DNA of 64,000 bases from the NCBI GenBank assembly GCA_020849475.1, contig JADLGE010000009.1, positions 170,281 to 234,280 on the forward strand. The letters are read 5' to 3'. Shown piece by piece: positions 8,409 to 16,918 of the stretch (positions are counted from its first letter, which is position 1; every line of letters starts with the position of its first letter). The notes below the pieces were generated by a model, which saw only the letters and a program-made list of their open reading frames with translations, searched no databases and was not told the DNA's origin. Made by a program: the position numbers and the translations under genes. This DNA comes from Gammaproteobacteria bacterium. Lineage in GTDB: Bacteria > Pseudomonadota > Gammaproteobacteria > Ga0077536.

Positions 8409-9491
8409 ATGACTACCCTTTCGGCCGGCGGCCGTGATCGTCTGCGTTTCGGCATCTTCATGCCGACCGTCAGCAACAGCCCGAATATCAGCCATTACAA
8501 GGCCGACCAGGCGGATTGGACATTCGCCGCCAACCGCGCCATCGGCCTCGCGGCCGAGGAGGTGGGCTTCGATTTCCTGTTCCCGGTCAGCCGCTGGCGC
8601 ACCATCGGCGGTGACATCGACTACCACGGCAAGTCGCTGGAGACCATGACCTGGGCAGCCGCCATGCTGGCCTCGACTTCGCGCATCCAGATCTTCTCGA
8701 CCGTGCACGTGCCGGCTTTCAACCCGGTGGTGGCGGCCAAGATGGGCGCCAGTCTCGATCACATCGGCAACGGGCGCTGGGGCATCAATATCGTCAGTGG
8801 CTGGAACCGCAGCGAGTTCGACATGATGGGCATCGAGATGCTCGAACATGGCAAGCGTTACCAGCGCTCGGAGGATTTCATCAAAATTCTGAAGGGGCTG
8901 TGGACCGCGCCGCCCGGCAGCTTCAATTTCGAGTCCGAGCATTACACCGTGCGCGGCGGTTATGTGATGCCGCAACCGAGCGCGCGCCCGCACCCGACCA
9001 TTGTCAATGCTGGCACCTCGAACGACGCGCGCGAGATGGTGGCGCGCCAGTGTGACTGGGCCTTCGTGTGTCCGGTCTCCATGGACGACGCGCAGGATCT
9101 GGCCGCTGATTTCAAGGCGCGCGCGCAGGGCTATGGACGCAGCGTGCGTCTGGTATGCATGGTGCTGCCGGTGTGGGCGGCAACCCGCGCCGAGGCCGAA
9201 GCTGAAAGAGCGCGCGTCGTCGAGCAGATGGATGCGGTGGCGGTGCGCAACTGGGCCGACGGCGTAGGCCTGGAAAGCGGCTCGTTCAGTCAGCAGACGC
9301 TGGAGACCTTCGCTTTCGGCGCCGGCTCGCTGCCGTTGCTCGGCACCGCCGACGAGGTCGCCGAGCAGATTGCCGAACTCTATCGCCGCGGCATGGATGG
9401 CGTGCTCATGAGTTATATGGATTATCTTGGCGATACGCGGCGCTTTGGCCAGGACATCGTGCCGCGGCTGCGCGCCATGGGCGTGGTGTGA
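8409..9491 (+). CDS. LLM class flavin-dependent monooxygenase (RutA/SsuD-like)
   Basis: A 360-residue luciferase-like monooxygenase. It carries the block around VAAKMGASLDHIGNGRWGIN and IVSGWNRSEFDMMGIE, then GKRYQRSEDFIKILKGLW, as in pyrimidine monooxygenase RutA, alkanesulfonate monooxygenase SsuD and dimethylsulfone monooxygenases. These use FMNH2 and O2 to attack C-N or C-S bonds. The ATG at 8409 precedes the family start (RLRFGIFMPTVSN). It is followed after 34 bases by a VOC protein gene, probably in the same transcript. Neither a Rut nor an Ssu operon surrounds it, so the substrate is open. Confidence 0.87.
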   Translation: MTTLSAGGRDRLRFGIFMPTVSNSPNISHYKADQADWTFAANRAIGLAAEEVGFDFLFPVSRWRTIGGDIDYHGKSLETMTWAAAMLASTSRIQIFSTVHVPAFNPVVAAKMGASLDHIGNGRWGINIVSGWNRSEFDMMGIEMLEHGKRYQRSEDFIKILKGLWTAPPGSFNFESEHYTVRGGYVMPQPSARPHPTIVNAGTSNDAREMVARQCDWAFVCPVSMDDAQDLAADFKARAQGYGRSVRLVCMVLPVWAATRAEAEAERARVVEQMDAVAVRNWADGVGLESGSFSQQTLETFAFGAGSLPLLGTADEVAEQIAELYRRGMDGVLMSYMDYLGDTRRFGQDIVPRLRAMGVV

Positions 9492-9525
9492 CGAACCGCT
9501 GTTCAATCACTTTAAGGAACTCAGC

Positions 9526-10032
9526 ATGAAGGCCGTACAGATTCGCCAGATGGTGCACGCAAATATCTGCGTGCGTGACATGGAGCGCACCGTGCCGTTC
9601 TACGAAATGCTCGGCTTCGAGAAATTCGCCGACCAGGAGTTCGGACCCGGCGCCGGTGTGTGGCCGGGCCTGGGGTTGGACACCCAGCGGCGCTTTCGCG
9701 CGGTGTTCATGAAGATTCCGGGTGACAAGCCGGTGCCCTTCCTCGACATCATCCAGTTCCTCGATCAGCCGACACGCGGCGAGGCCTACAAGACTTTGGA
9801 CAACGTCGGCATCTGTCGCCTGTGCTTCGAAGTGGCGGACATCGATGCCGTTGCGGCGCACCTCGCCGCCCAGGGCGTCGAGTTCGTCGGGCCGGTGTCG
9901 CCGTACGAAACCGCGCCGGGCGTTGCGCCGTCAGGGGTGGAGGCGAAATTTCTTTGTGTGCGCGATCCCGACGGCACGGTCATCGAATACGCGCAGTTCG
10001 CGCAGGACGCACTGGATGTGATCAAGGCCTAA
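9526..10032 (+). CDS. VOC (glyoxalase/extradiol dioxygenase) superfamily protein
   Basis: A 168-residue protein with two beta-alpha-beta-beta-beta modules. The first begins HANICVRDMERTVPFYEMLGF; the second holds RLCFEVADIDAVAAHLAAQG and ends CVRDPDGTVIEYAQF. The His near the start and the Glu of VIEYAQ are the usual metal ligands. The start at 9526 has AAGGAA upstream; the longer frame reading back into the monooxygenase gene is not convincing. It lies 34 bases behind the LLM monooxygenase gene and probably acts on the same pathway, as lyase, isomerase or dioxygenase. It ends directly before a palindromic repeat. Confidence 0.85.
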   Translation: MKAVQIRQMVHANICVRDMERTVPFYEMLGFEKFADQEFGPGAGVWPGLGLDTQRRFRAVFMKIPGDKPVPFLDIIQFLDQPTRGEAYKTLDNVGICRLCFEVADIDAVAAHLAAQGVEFVGPVSPYETAPGVAPSGVEAKFLCVRDPDGTVIEYAQFAQDALDVIKA

Positions 10033-10033
10033 A

Positions 10034-10057
10034 TAGGTGCGAATTCATTCGCACCTA
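10034..10057. repeat. Family B solo palindrome, supplies the stop codon of the convergent PhyH gene
   Basis: A perfect inverted repeat, TAGGTGCGAAT-TC-ATTCGCACCTA, lies in the 22-base gap between convergent genes. Its last three bases (CTA) are the complement of the TAG stop codon of the minus-strand PhyH gene. Matching copies occur at 43067-43096 and, as a doublet, at 41316-41400. It could also serve as a two-way transcription barrier, but it has no T-run. Confidence 0.85.
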
Positions 10058-10906
10058 CAGGGGCCGCAGTTGCGGAAAATCTTCGTGGCGGAACGGCGCG
10101 CCATCGGGCGCCTGCGCCATCTTCTTCAAGGGGTGACGGCCGCCGTCGTCGTGTTTCAAACCATCGACATTGGCCATGCCGTCGTGGGGGCGCGTCGCGA
10201 CCCACGCATCGTCACCGAAGAAGCGCAGCGACAAGGTGCGACGGCGCACACCCGCGCGGGTCGGCGCACCGCCGTGCAGCACGGCGGGATGAAACGCCAC
10301 CACATCGCCGGGCTGCACTGCCCATGACAATATCGGGAACTCATCGCGCGCCTGCTCGATGGCGGGAATGGGCGGCCACTCGGCGGGATTGAAAAGATTG
10401 GCGGCCTCGTCATCGGGATTGAAGGCGCTCGGGTTGTAGAGCGGGCCGCGGTGTGAGCCGCGAATGAATTCCAGCGAATATTCTTTTTCGACCGGGTCGA
10501 GGTTGGCCCACATCACCATCAGATGGTCTCCGCTGGCGGGCAGGTAGGGCAGGTCTTGATGCCAGGGCGTACGCCGCGTGTCGGCGCCGTCCTTCAGCCA
10601 GATCTGCTCGTACATGAGCCACACATTGCCGCAGCCGAAAATTTCCCCTGCGACATCCGCAAGCGGCGTCTCGCGCAGAAACTGCCGATAGGCGGCGTAG
10701 CTGTCAGGGTTGGCCTGGTCTTGATAGAACGTGCCCGGCGTGCCGAGCAGCACGGGGCCAGCGCCGGGGCCGGGATTGTTCAGTGTCCACTCGTAACAGG
10801 CGCTGGCGAGTTGCAGCGCGCGGGCATCGAGCACGCCAGGCAGAAACACCACGCCGTCTTCCTGGAAGCGGGTGCGCAGAGCGGAGAGGTGATCGTGGGA
10901 AAACAT
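10055..10906 (-). CDS. Phytanoyl-CoA dioxygenase (PhyH) family protein
   Basis: A 283-residue Fe(II)/2-oxoglutarate oxygenase with the ligand pair in TPWHQDLPYLP. The distal His lies in AVLHGGAPTRAG, followed by RRRTLSLRF for 2-oxoglutarate binding. The ATG at 10906 (MFSHDHLSAL) has GAGG 7 bases upstream; an upstream in-frame start adds 11 residues without support. It is only weakly similar to the PhyH at 6879, so the two are not a recent duplication. The stop codon lies inside a family B palindrome. Substrate not assignable. Confidence 0.87.
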   Translation of the reverse strand: MFSHDHLSALRTRFQEDGVVFLPGVLDARALQLASACYEWTLNNPGPGAGPVLLGTPGTFYQDQANPDSYAAYRQFLRETPLADVAGEIFGCGNVWLMYEQIWLKDGADTRRTPWHQDLPYLPASGDHLMVMWANLDPVEKEYSLEFIRGSHRGPLYNPSAFNPDDEAANLFNPAEWPPIPAIEQARDEFPILSWAVQPGDVVAFHPAVLHGGAPTRAGVRRRTLSLRFFGDDAWVATRPHDGMANVDGLKHDDGGRHPLKKMAQAPDGAPFRHEDFPQLRPL

Positions 10907-10975
10907 GGGTGCACCTCGCGAGTGGATGGCAAGAACCATACCCGCGGGACGTAGCGGATGCCATTCCTAATTCCT

Positions 10976-11001
10976 GTGGGCCAGACTGAAGTCTGACCCA
11001 C
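10976..11001. repeat. Family A solo palindrome
   Basis: A near-perfect inverted repeat, GTGGGCCAGACT-GA-AGTCTGACCCAC, 26 bases with one mismatch (C for T in the left arm). Both ends carry the outer GTGGG sequence, as at 18553. It lies between the PhyH gene and the AI-2E-type permease gene, both on the minus strand. Confidence 0.85.
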
Positions 11002-11025
11002 CATGGCCGCCCAAATCTCTGCTTT

Positions 11026-12039
11026 CTAAATCAGCTTCTTGTCGCGCAGCTCGTCTTTTACGTAGGCGTAATAGATTGGCGCCGCCATCAATCCCGTCAG
11101 GCCAAAGGCCGCTTCCATCGCCAGCATCGCCAGCAGCAACTCCCAGGCGCGTGCATGAATCTGGCCGCCGACGATGCGTGCGTTCAGGAAATACTCGAGC
11201 TTGTGGATGATGACGAGATAGCTCAGTGACGCGACCGCGAGGCCCAGCGACTGGCTCAGGCTGACGGTGAAGATCATGGTGTTGGAAATGAGATTGCCGA
11301 GTATCGGTATCAGGCCCAGCACGAAGGTCAGGACCACCAGGGTCTTGGCGAAGGGCAGCGTGACGTCGAACCACGGCAGCACTACCAAAAGATAAATCGC
11401 GGTGAACACAGTGTTGATGGCGGAGATGCGCACCTGCGCGAACACCACGCGGCGAAACGCCAGAATCAAATGCCGCGCGCGCTCCGCCAGCGCCACCGAC
11501 AGCGGGCCGCGGTCCGGTCGCAGGCTGGCGCTTTCGAGCGACAGCAACGCGCCTATCACCATGCCGACCACGATATGCGCGAGCGCGCGGCCGACGCCGG
11601 TGCCGGCCACCTGAAAGACCTCGGCATGCTCGCGCAGCCAGGACACCAGCGCCTGGCGCAGTTCTTCGGTGTCTTCCGGTACGTAATGCAGCAGCCAGGC
11701 CGGCAGGCTGGCACGTGAGTGTTCAATGATTTCGGCCATGCGTTGAATGAGCGCCGGCAGGTTGCCGCCGTCATTGCGCATGAAGGACACCAGCGACAGG
11801 ATGGCGCCGGACGTCGCGGCGATCACTATCGTCGCTATCAAGGCCACTGCCAGCAGGCGTGGTGTTTCGTGCTGGGTGTCAGCCTTGCGCAGCAGCGGCA
11901 CCAGCGCGTCGACCAGCGCGAAGATCAGCAGGCCCGCGAGCAGCGACGGCAGCAGATGGATGTACAGCAGCCACAGCAGGCCCACACCAAACAGTATCCA
12001 GGTGGCAATGTCGTAGCGTGAGAGCGACGGCGAAGTCAT
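11026..12039 (-). CDS. AI-2E family transporter / PerM-like permease
   Basis: A 337-residue inner-membrane protein. Hydrophobic segments include ATWILFGVGLLWLLYIHLL, LLAVALIATIVIAATSG, a central pair near 150-165, and a C-terminal set. The family-typical re-entrant region is seen as LPFAKTLVVLTFVLGLIPIL GN and the end segment as AAFGLTGLMAAPIYYAYVKDEL. The start at 12039 has GAGGAA upstream. Family members export autoinducer-2 or act as Na+/H+ antiporters; nothing here separates these. The gene starts 82 bases after the quinohemoprotein gene stop and may share its transcript. Confidence 0.87.
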   Translation of the reverse strand: MTSPSLSRYDIATWILFGVGLLWLLYIHLLPSLLAGLLIFALVDALVPLLRKADTQHETPRLLAVALIATIVIAATSGAILSLVSFMRNDGGNLPALIQRMAEIIEHSRASLPAWLLHYVPEDTEELRQALVSWLREHAEVFQVAGTGVGRALAHIVVGMVIGALLSLESASLRPDRGPLSVALAERARHLILAFRRVVFAQVRISAINTVFTAIYLLVVLPWFDVTLPFAKTLVVLTFVLGLIPILGNLISNTMIFTVSLSQSLGLAVASLSYLVIIHKLEYFLNARIVGGQIHARAWELLLAMLAMEAAFGLTGLMAAPIYYAYVKDELRDKKLI

Positions 12040-12121
12040 GCGAGTTCCTCGCCGCCGCAGATGCGGACAGGCCGCGCAATACGCGCGGCCCAGCGCAGAC
12101 CAGGCAGGGGGCGGTTGCGCC

Positions 12122-13990
12122 TCACTTGGCCTTGGGCCCGTAGGCCACGTACACATTGCCGGGCATGCCCCACAGGCCATAGCCCGAGCCGAAGTACACC
12201 CAGCCATCGACCACCACCGCGCCGGCGCCCTTGATCGAACCGCCCTTGGCCTTCACGCCGTTGACGGTCGGGTACTCGCGCTTGGTGTCGACGTCCCAGA
12301 TCACCTTGCCGGTGGCCGGGTCGTAGGCGCGCATGTGGCCGTCCATGGAGCCGGAGAAGATCGCGCCCGGAATCAATACCGCGGCCTGCGGCTGACCGGC
12401 ATTGCAGCCCGGTATCGACAGACAGTCGGGTTTGGCCGCCGGCGTCTGCCACAGGGTGCTGCCATCGGCGATGTTCAATGCATAGATGCCGCCGGCCGCG
12501 CCCGGTTCGCTGCGCGATTCCCACACGTCGGAAATCGGCACATAGACATGGCTGTCGTCGGCCGCATAGCCCCATTCGATGCCGCCCAGCACGCCGCCCG
12601 GCGACAGGCGCTTCTGCCACAGCACCGCGCCCTGCGCATCGGGGTCGATGGCATGCATCACACCCGATTTCTGACCGGCCAGCAGCACGCGCTTGCCATT
12701 CGGCAGGGTGCGCAGGATGGCCGACGAACCGAAGTCGATGTCAGGCCCGCAGCCCTTGCGCGCGATGGGGTCGGCGTTGTGCGCGACACAGGCGGCGGTA
12801 AAGGCGTCGTCGGCGGTCATCTGCTTGTGCCAGCGGATGGCGCCGGTCTTGAGATCGAGCGCGACGATGGAGTCCGAAGTATCTGCCGCCGGCGCCGAAT
12901 AGGAATCACCGGTGGTGAGGTAGATGGCGCCGGCCTTGGCATCGATGGTCGGCTGCGACCACACCGCGACGCCCGACGGGCCCCACAGCTGCGTGCCATT
13001 GCCAGCCTTGACGGTCTTTTTGGCCGGCTCGGGAATGAGGTAGGTCTTCCACAAGCGCTTGCCGGTCTCGAGTTCATAGGCGTTCACGCTGCCGCGGAAG
13101 GTGCAGCACTCGTAGGTCGGCGAACCGCCGGCCAGTTCCTCGAAGGACGCGAACGGCACGTAGACGGTGCCATCGTGGAAGGCCGCGGAGCCGGTGTTCA
13201 TCGCCCACGGATGATCTTCGCCCTTGTCCTGCCACAGGATCTTGCCGGTCTCGGCATCGAGTCCGTAGACCATGGCCTTGCGGTCGGCGGCAATGAGCAT
13301 CAAGGAACCGTCGGCGCGCTTGAAGGCCTGGATGGCGCCGCGCACTTCGCCGGCGGTCTCGGTCTTCCAATGCGCGCAGCCGCTCTTGGCATCGAGCGCG
13401 TAGATGCCATTGCCCGGGCCGCCGATGTAGATGCGTCCGCCGACGACCGCAGTCTGGGTCGAAACACTGGTGCCGGCCGGAAAGCCGAGCGCCCATTTGA
13501 ATTCGAGGTTGGCGAGATCGGCGGGCGTGAGGCCGGCGCGGGCGGCCGGCTGGAAATGGGTGTTGTCGGCATCGAGTCCCCAGCCTGACCAGTGTGGCTG
13601 CGCGAGCGCATCGGCTGGCAGCGGCGCCGGGTTCTTGCACATCGTCAGCTGTTCGACGGTCTTGGCATCCTTGACCGTGCCCCACGGAATTTCAGACAGA
13701 TAAATGGAGACGGCGCGCTTTTCGATTTCCGAGAGGGCCGCGGCCTGCAGCGTCATCTTGCCGCCGAGCAGGGCGGCGAAGATGGCCTCGGGCGGCATCT
13801 TGGCCAGTTGCTCGCGCGGCATGGCGCGCGGCACCGGCGGATCGCTGTGGCAGGCCACGCAGGCCTTTTCAAAAGCGTGTTTGCCGATGGCCTTGTCGTC
13901 ATCGGCCTGCACGGCGCCGGCGAGCAAGGCCGCGCAGCCCAAGGCCACGAGCGTGCGCAAGGTCCGGAAACCTGGGTTCTCGTTCCGCAT
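12122..13990 (-). CDS. Exported PQQ-type quinohemoprotein: N-terminal haem c domain plus beta-propeller
   Basis: A 622-residue protein with a signal peptide (about 1-29, ending AVQA-DD). The haem-binding site CVACH is at 44-48, followed by a PQQ-type propeller with repeated blocks such as GIYALDAKSGCAHWKT, VYGLDAETGKILWQ and MRAYDPATGKVIWD. A vicinal Cys pair (TYECCTF) matches the disulfide ring near PQQ in quinoprotein alcohol dehydrogenases. The order haem-first, propeller-second resembles polyvinyl-alcohol dehydrogenase-type enzymes rather than QH-ADH, where the haem is C-terminal. It likely oxidises an alcohol in the periplasm and passes electrons to cytochrome c. AAGGGG lies before ATG 13990. 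No PQQ synthesis genes are in the window. Confidence 0.85.
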   Translation of the reverse strand: MRNENPGFRTLRTLVALGCAALLAGAVQADDDKAIGKHAFEKACVACHSDPPVPRAMPREQLAKMPPEAIFAALLGGKMTLQAAALSEIEKRAVSIYLSEIPWGTVKDAKTVEQLTMCKNPAPLPADALAQPHWSGWGLDADNTHFQPAARAGLTPADLANLEFKWALGFPAGTSVSTQTAVVGGRIYIGGPGNGIYALDAKSGCAHWKTETAGEVRGAIQAFKRADGSLMLIAADRKAMVYGLDAETGKILWQDKGEDHPWAMNTGSAAFHDGTVYVPFASFEELAGGSPTYECCTFRGSVNAYELETGKRLWKTYLIPEPAKKTVKAGNGTQLWGPSGVAVWSQPTIDAKAGAIYLTTGDSYSAPAADTSDSIVALDLKTGAIRWHKQMTADDAFTAACVAHNADPIARKGCGPDIDFGSSAILRTLPNGKRVLLAGQKSGVMHAIDPDAQGAVLWQKRLSPGGVLGGIEWGYAADDSHVYVPISDVWESRSEPGAAGGIYALNIADGSTLWQTPAAKPDCLSIPGCNAGQPQAAVLIPGAIFSGSMDGHMRAYDPATGKVIWDVDTKREYPTVNGVKAKGGSIKGAGAVVVDGWVYFGSGYGLWGMPGNVYVAYGPKAK

Positions 13991-14227
13991 CAGTATCCCC
14001 TTATGTCGTGAGTGCGGTGAATGAAAGCGCGCGCATGTCGTCGCAGCCCGCGCGGGCGTGGTGCTGGCAACAGGCGCTGTGAGTAGCGCGGGCATTATTG
14101 CAGATGGCGCCGTGCTGCGCTGCGACCCTTGATGCGCGTCAAGGACAGCATGGCGGCTTGGGGGGAACGTAGCCACGACAAGGGTGAGTGCAAGCTCACC
14201 AACCCATCATTCATGCAGGAGGGGAGT

Positions 14228-15538
14228 ATGGCCGCACTGCCACAAGACGTTTCTACTTTCGGCCGTCCGTCGGCCGATGTTCGCATAGCCAAGTGGGCGC
14301 CGACGCCCCATCCCAAGCTCGGACCGCTTGGCGCCGAGTGCCCGATGAGCGAAGAAGAAAGCGCGATCGTCGACACCCTGCGCCGCTTCGCCGAAAACGA
14401 AATGCGCCCGACCGGCGAAATTCTCGATCGCATGACACCGGATGAAGTGATCGCGCCCGGCTCACCGCTGTGGTCGTTCTACGGCAAGTTCCAGGAACTC
14501 GGCTTCACGGTCGACCTGTTGCTCGGCATGGAACCCATGCAGCGCGCCAAGATCATGTGCCTGTTCTACGAGATCCTCGGCTGGGGTGATTCCGGTCTCG
14601 CGATCTCGGTCGGCGCCGGCACCTTGCCGCGTTACCTGTCCCGCCTGTTCGGTAATGACTACCTGGCGGAACTGTGCGCCGACAACATCATCGGCTGCTG
14701 GGGCATCACCGAGCCCGATCACGGCAGCGATTCACTCGACCCCGAAGGCAACGCCGCGCATGCCAAGGGCGCCTATGGACGCCCCAACTGCATCGCGACC
14801 TTGAAGTCCGACCGCATCGTCATCAATGGCCAGAAGTCGGCGTGGGTGTCCAACGGTCCCATCGGTCAAATCTGCATTCTGTACTGCGCGGCCGACAGCG
14901 GCGCCGGCGCCGACACGCGCCATGGCGCCTGTGTCATCGTGCCGTGTAATACCAAGGGCGTGAGCAAGGGCAAGCCGCTGGACAAGATGGGTCAGCGCGC
15001 GCTGCCGCAGGGTGAAATTTTCTTCGACAACGTCGAACTCGGCATGGAGCATCTGCTCGCCGGGCCTGACAGTTTCCAGCGCGCGGTCTATGCCATTCAT
15101 GCCGAAGCCAACGTCCTGATGGGCGCCTGTTTCACCGGCGTCGCCCAGCGTGCCTATGAACTGGCCCATGCCTACGCCCATGAGCGCAAGCAGGGTGGTC
15201 AGCCGCTGGTGCGGCACCAGAACGTGTTGCATCGACTGTTCAGCATGTTCCGTCGCGTCGAAGCGGCGCGCGCCGTGACGCGGCGCGCCTGCGAGTACAA
15301 CATGGTCATGCAGCAGCCGGCCCTGCACGCAGCGATGGTGTCGAAAGTCACCGGCACGCAGACCGCCTTCGAAGTAGCGAGCGACGCGCTGCAGCTGTTC
15401 GGTGGCAACGGCATGACCCGCGCCTACCCGATGGAGAAGCTGTTGCGCGACGCGCGTGCCTCGATGATCGAGGACGGCTGCAACGAGATCCTCTCCATCC
15501 TTGGCGGCACCGCGCTGGTCGACCCCGAGCTGTTGTAA
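14228..15538 (+). CDS. Acyl-CoA dehydrogenase family protein
   Basis: A 436-residue flavoprotein with the acyl-CoA dehydrogenase layout. The N-terminal helical domain contains ESAIVDTLRRFAENEMRPTG; the FAD/substrate region has CWGITEPDHGSDSLD and GQKSAWVSNGPIGQ; the C-terminal helical domain ends with DALQLFGGNGMTRAYPMEKL and RDARASMIEDGCNEIL. In short-chain enzymes the catalytic base sits in the region of IEDGCNEIL. AGGAGGGG precedes ATG 14228. It heads a three-gene set with a thiolase-like protein and a CoA ligase, which suggests beta-oxidation-like degradation. It runs about 50 residues longer than typical short-chain enzymes. Confidence 0.9.
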   Translation: MAALPQDVSTFGRPSADVRIAKWAPTPHPKLGPLGAECPMSEEESAIVDTLRRFAENEMRPTGEILDRMTPDEVIAPGSPLWSFYGKFQELGFTVDLLLGMEPMQRAKIMCLFYEILGWGDSGLAISVGAGTLPRYLSRLFGNDYLAELCADNIIGCWGITEPDHGSDSLDPEGNAAHAKGAYGRPNCIATLKSDRIVINGQKSAWVSNGPIGQICILYCAADSGAGADTRHGACVIVPCNTKGVSKGKPLDKMGQRALPQGEIFFDNVELGMEHLLAGPDSFQRAVYAIHAEANVLMGACFTGVAQRAYELAHAYAHERKQGGQPLVRHQNVLHRLFSMFRRVEAARAVTRRACEYNMVMQQPALHAAMVSKVTGTQTAFEVASDALQLFGGNGMTRAYPMEKLLRDARASMIEDGCNEILSILGGTALVDPELL

Positions 15539-15543
15539 GGGGA

Positions 15544-15581
15544 CAGGCGCACGGCGCCGCCCGCGAGGCGGACGGCGCCTG
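15544..15581 (+). terminator. GC-rich hairpin after the acyl-CoA dehydrogenase gene (possible attenuator/terminator)
   Basis: CAGGCGC (15544-15550) pairs with GCGCCTG (15575-15581), with an inner CCGCC/GGCGG stem closing on CGCGA. There is no T-run after it, so it may act as a partial terminator or as an mRNA-stabilising structure between the dehydrogenase and thiolase genes. Confidence 0.45.
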
Positions 15582-15667
15582 CGCTGACGTCGTAATATGC
15601 GGGCTTGCGCCTCGTGGCGGGTATCCGTCGCGAGTCATTCGTCAGTTCTTTTCCGTGGGGAGCCAGC

Positions 15668-16900
15668 ATGAAACAGGATGCCTATGTCGTCGGCGTCGGG
15701 ATGACCCGTTTTGCCAAGCACATGGACCGTACCCTGAAGTCCTTGACGGTCGAAGCGGTGCAGGCGGCCTTGGCCGATGCCGGAATCGACCAACGCGAAC
15801 TGCAGGCCGCTTACATGGCGACCGCCGGCACCGCCATCACCGTCGGCCAGGTGATGGTGCCGGGCCAGGCAGCGCTGCGCGAGATGGGCATCGGCGGCAT
15901 TCCGGTCATCAATGTCGAGAACGCCTGCGCGTCGGCCGCCACCGCCTTCCAGCAGGCAGTGCAGATGGTCAATCACGGTGTGTATGACATCGTCCTCGCG
16001 GTCGGTTTCGAGAAGCTCTACACGCCGGACAAGGCCAAGACCTTTTCGGTCTTCACCGGCGCGGTCGATTTCGAAAGCTTCGATGCGGTCACTACCGGCA
16101 TCTACGATCGTATTCGCGCGGCCGGCATCGAAGTGGACGACAGCGGCGCCGGCGCCACCCGCTCTCTGTTCATGGATGTCTATGCGGCGATGGCGGTCGA
16201 GCACATGCGTGACTACGGCAGCACGCAGCGCGACTTCGCCGCGGTCGCGTCCAAGAATTCCTTCCATGGCAGTCTCAACCCCAAGGCCCAGTATCGCGAA
16301 CAGCAGAGCATCGATGAGGTCCTGAATTCGCGCGCCATAAGCTATCCCCTGACCTTAGGCATGTGCTCGCCCATCGGTGACGGCGCGGCGGCGGCTATCA
16401 TCGTCAACGAAGCGGTTGCCAAGCGCTTGGGCCTCGCACGGGCGGTGAAAGTGCGCACCAGCCTGCTGCGTTCCGGCTGGGACTACGCCGACAACGAGCC
16501 CGGTGTCGCCGAGGTGGTGTGTCGCGAAGCCTACGAAGCGGCCGGCCTTGGGCCGCAGGATCTCGATGTCGTCGAATTGCACGACGCTTCTTCGCCCGCC
16601 GAGCTTATTTACTACGAGACGCTCGGTCTGTGTGAGAAAGGCGAGGGCGCGCGTTTCGTCAATGAGGGCCACAGCAAACTCGGTGGCAAGACGCCGGTCA
16701 ATCCGTCCGGCGGCCTGTTGCGCAAGGGCCATCCGGTCGGCGCCACCGGCCTCGCGCAGGTGCATGAACTGGTCGAACAGTTACGCGGCGAAGCGGGCCC
16801 GCGCCAGGTCGAAGGCGCGCGTATCGGCATGGCGGAAAACGGCGGTGGCTATATCGGCCGCGATGCTGCCGCCATCGTCATATCCATTCTCGAAAAATAA
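15668..16900 (+). CDS. Thiolase-family protein (SCP-x-like acyltransferase)
   Basis: A 410-residue thiolase fold. The nucleophilic Cys is seen in VENACASAATAF and the His in KGHPVGATGLAQVHEL, with NPSGG just before it. The second active-site Cys of biosynthetic thiolases is replaced: the segment reads GMAENGGGYIGRDAA. This fits the lipid-transfer/SCP-x-like group, which often acts on branched or sterol-derived acyl-CoAs, rather than acetoacetyl-CoA synthases. GGGGAG precedes ATG 15668. It sits between an acyl-CoA dehydrogenase gene and a CoA ligase gene, consistent with a chain-shortening step. Some members are not true thiolases. Confidence 0.87.
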   Translation: MKQDAYVVGVGMTRFAKHMDRTLKSLTVEAVQAALADAGIDQRELQAAYMATAGTAITVGQVMVPGQAALREMGIGGIPVINVENACASAATAFQQAVQMVNHGVYDIVLAVGFEKLYTPDKAKTFSVFTGAVDFESFDAVTTGIYDRIRAAGIEVDDSGAGATRSLFMDVYAAMAVEHMRDYGSTQRDFAAVASKNSFHGSLNPKAQYREQQSIDEVLNSRAISYPLTLGMCSPIGDGAAAAIIVNEAVAKRLGLARAVKVRTSLLRSGWDYADNEPGVAEVVCREAYEAAGLGPQDLDVVELHDASSPAELIYYETLGLCEKGEGARFVNEGHSKLGGKTPVNPSGGLLRKGHPVGATGLAQVHELVEQLRGEAGPRQVEGARIGMAENGGGYIGRDAAAIVISILEK

Positions 16901-16918
16901 GCAGAAGAAAACACAGTC

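Noticed and set aside
5936..9491. Calling the LLM enzymes F420-dependent
   Set aside because: The fold does not show the cofactor and no F420 synthesis gene is in the window.
11026..12039. Linking the AI-2E-type permease to quorum sensing
   Set aside because: The family name is historical; members include ion antiporters, and no luxS-type gene is in the window.
12038..13588. A 516-codon plus-strand frame
   Set aside because: Antisense to the quinohemoprotein gene, which has a signal peptide, haem site and propeller repeats.
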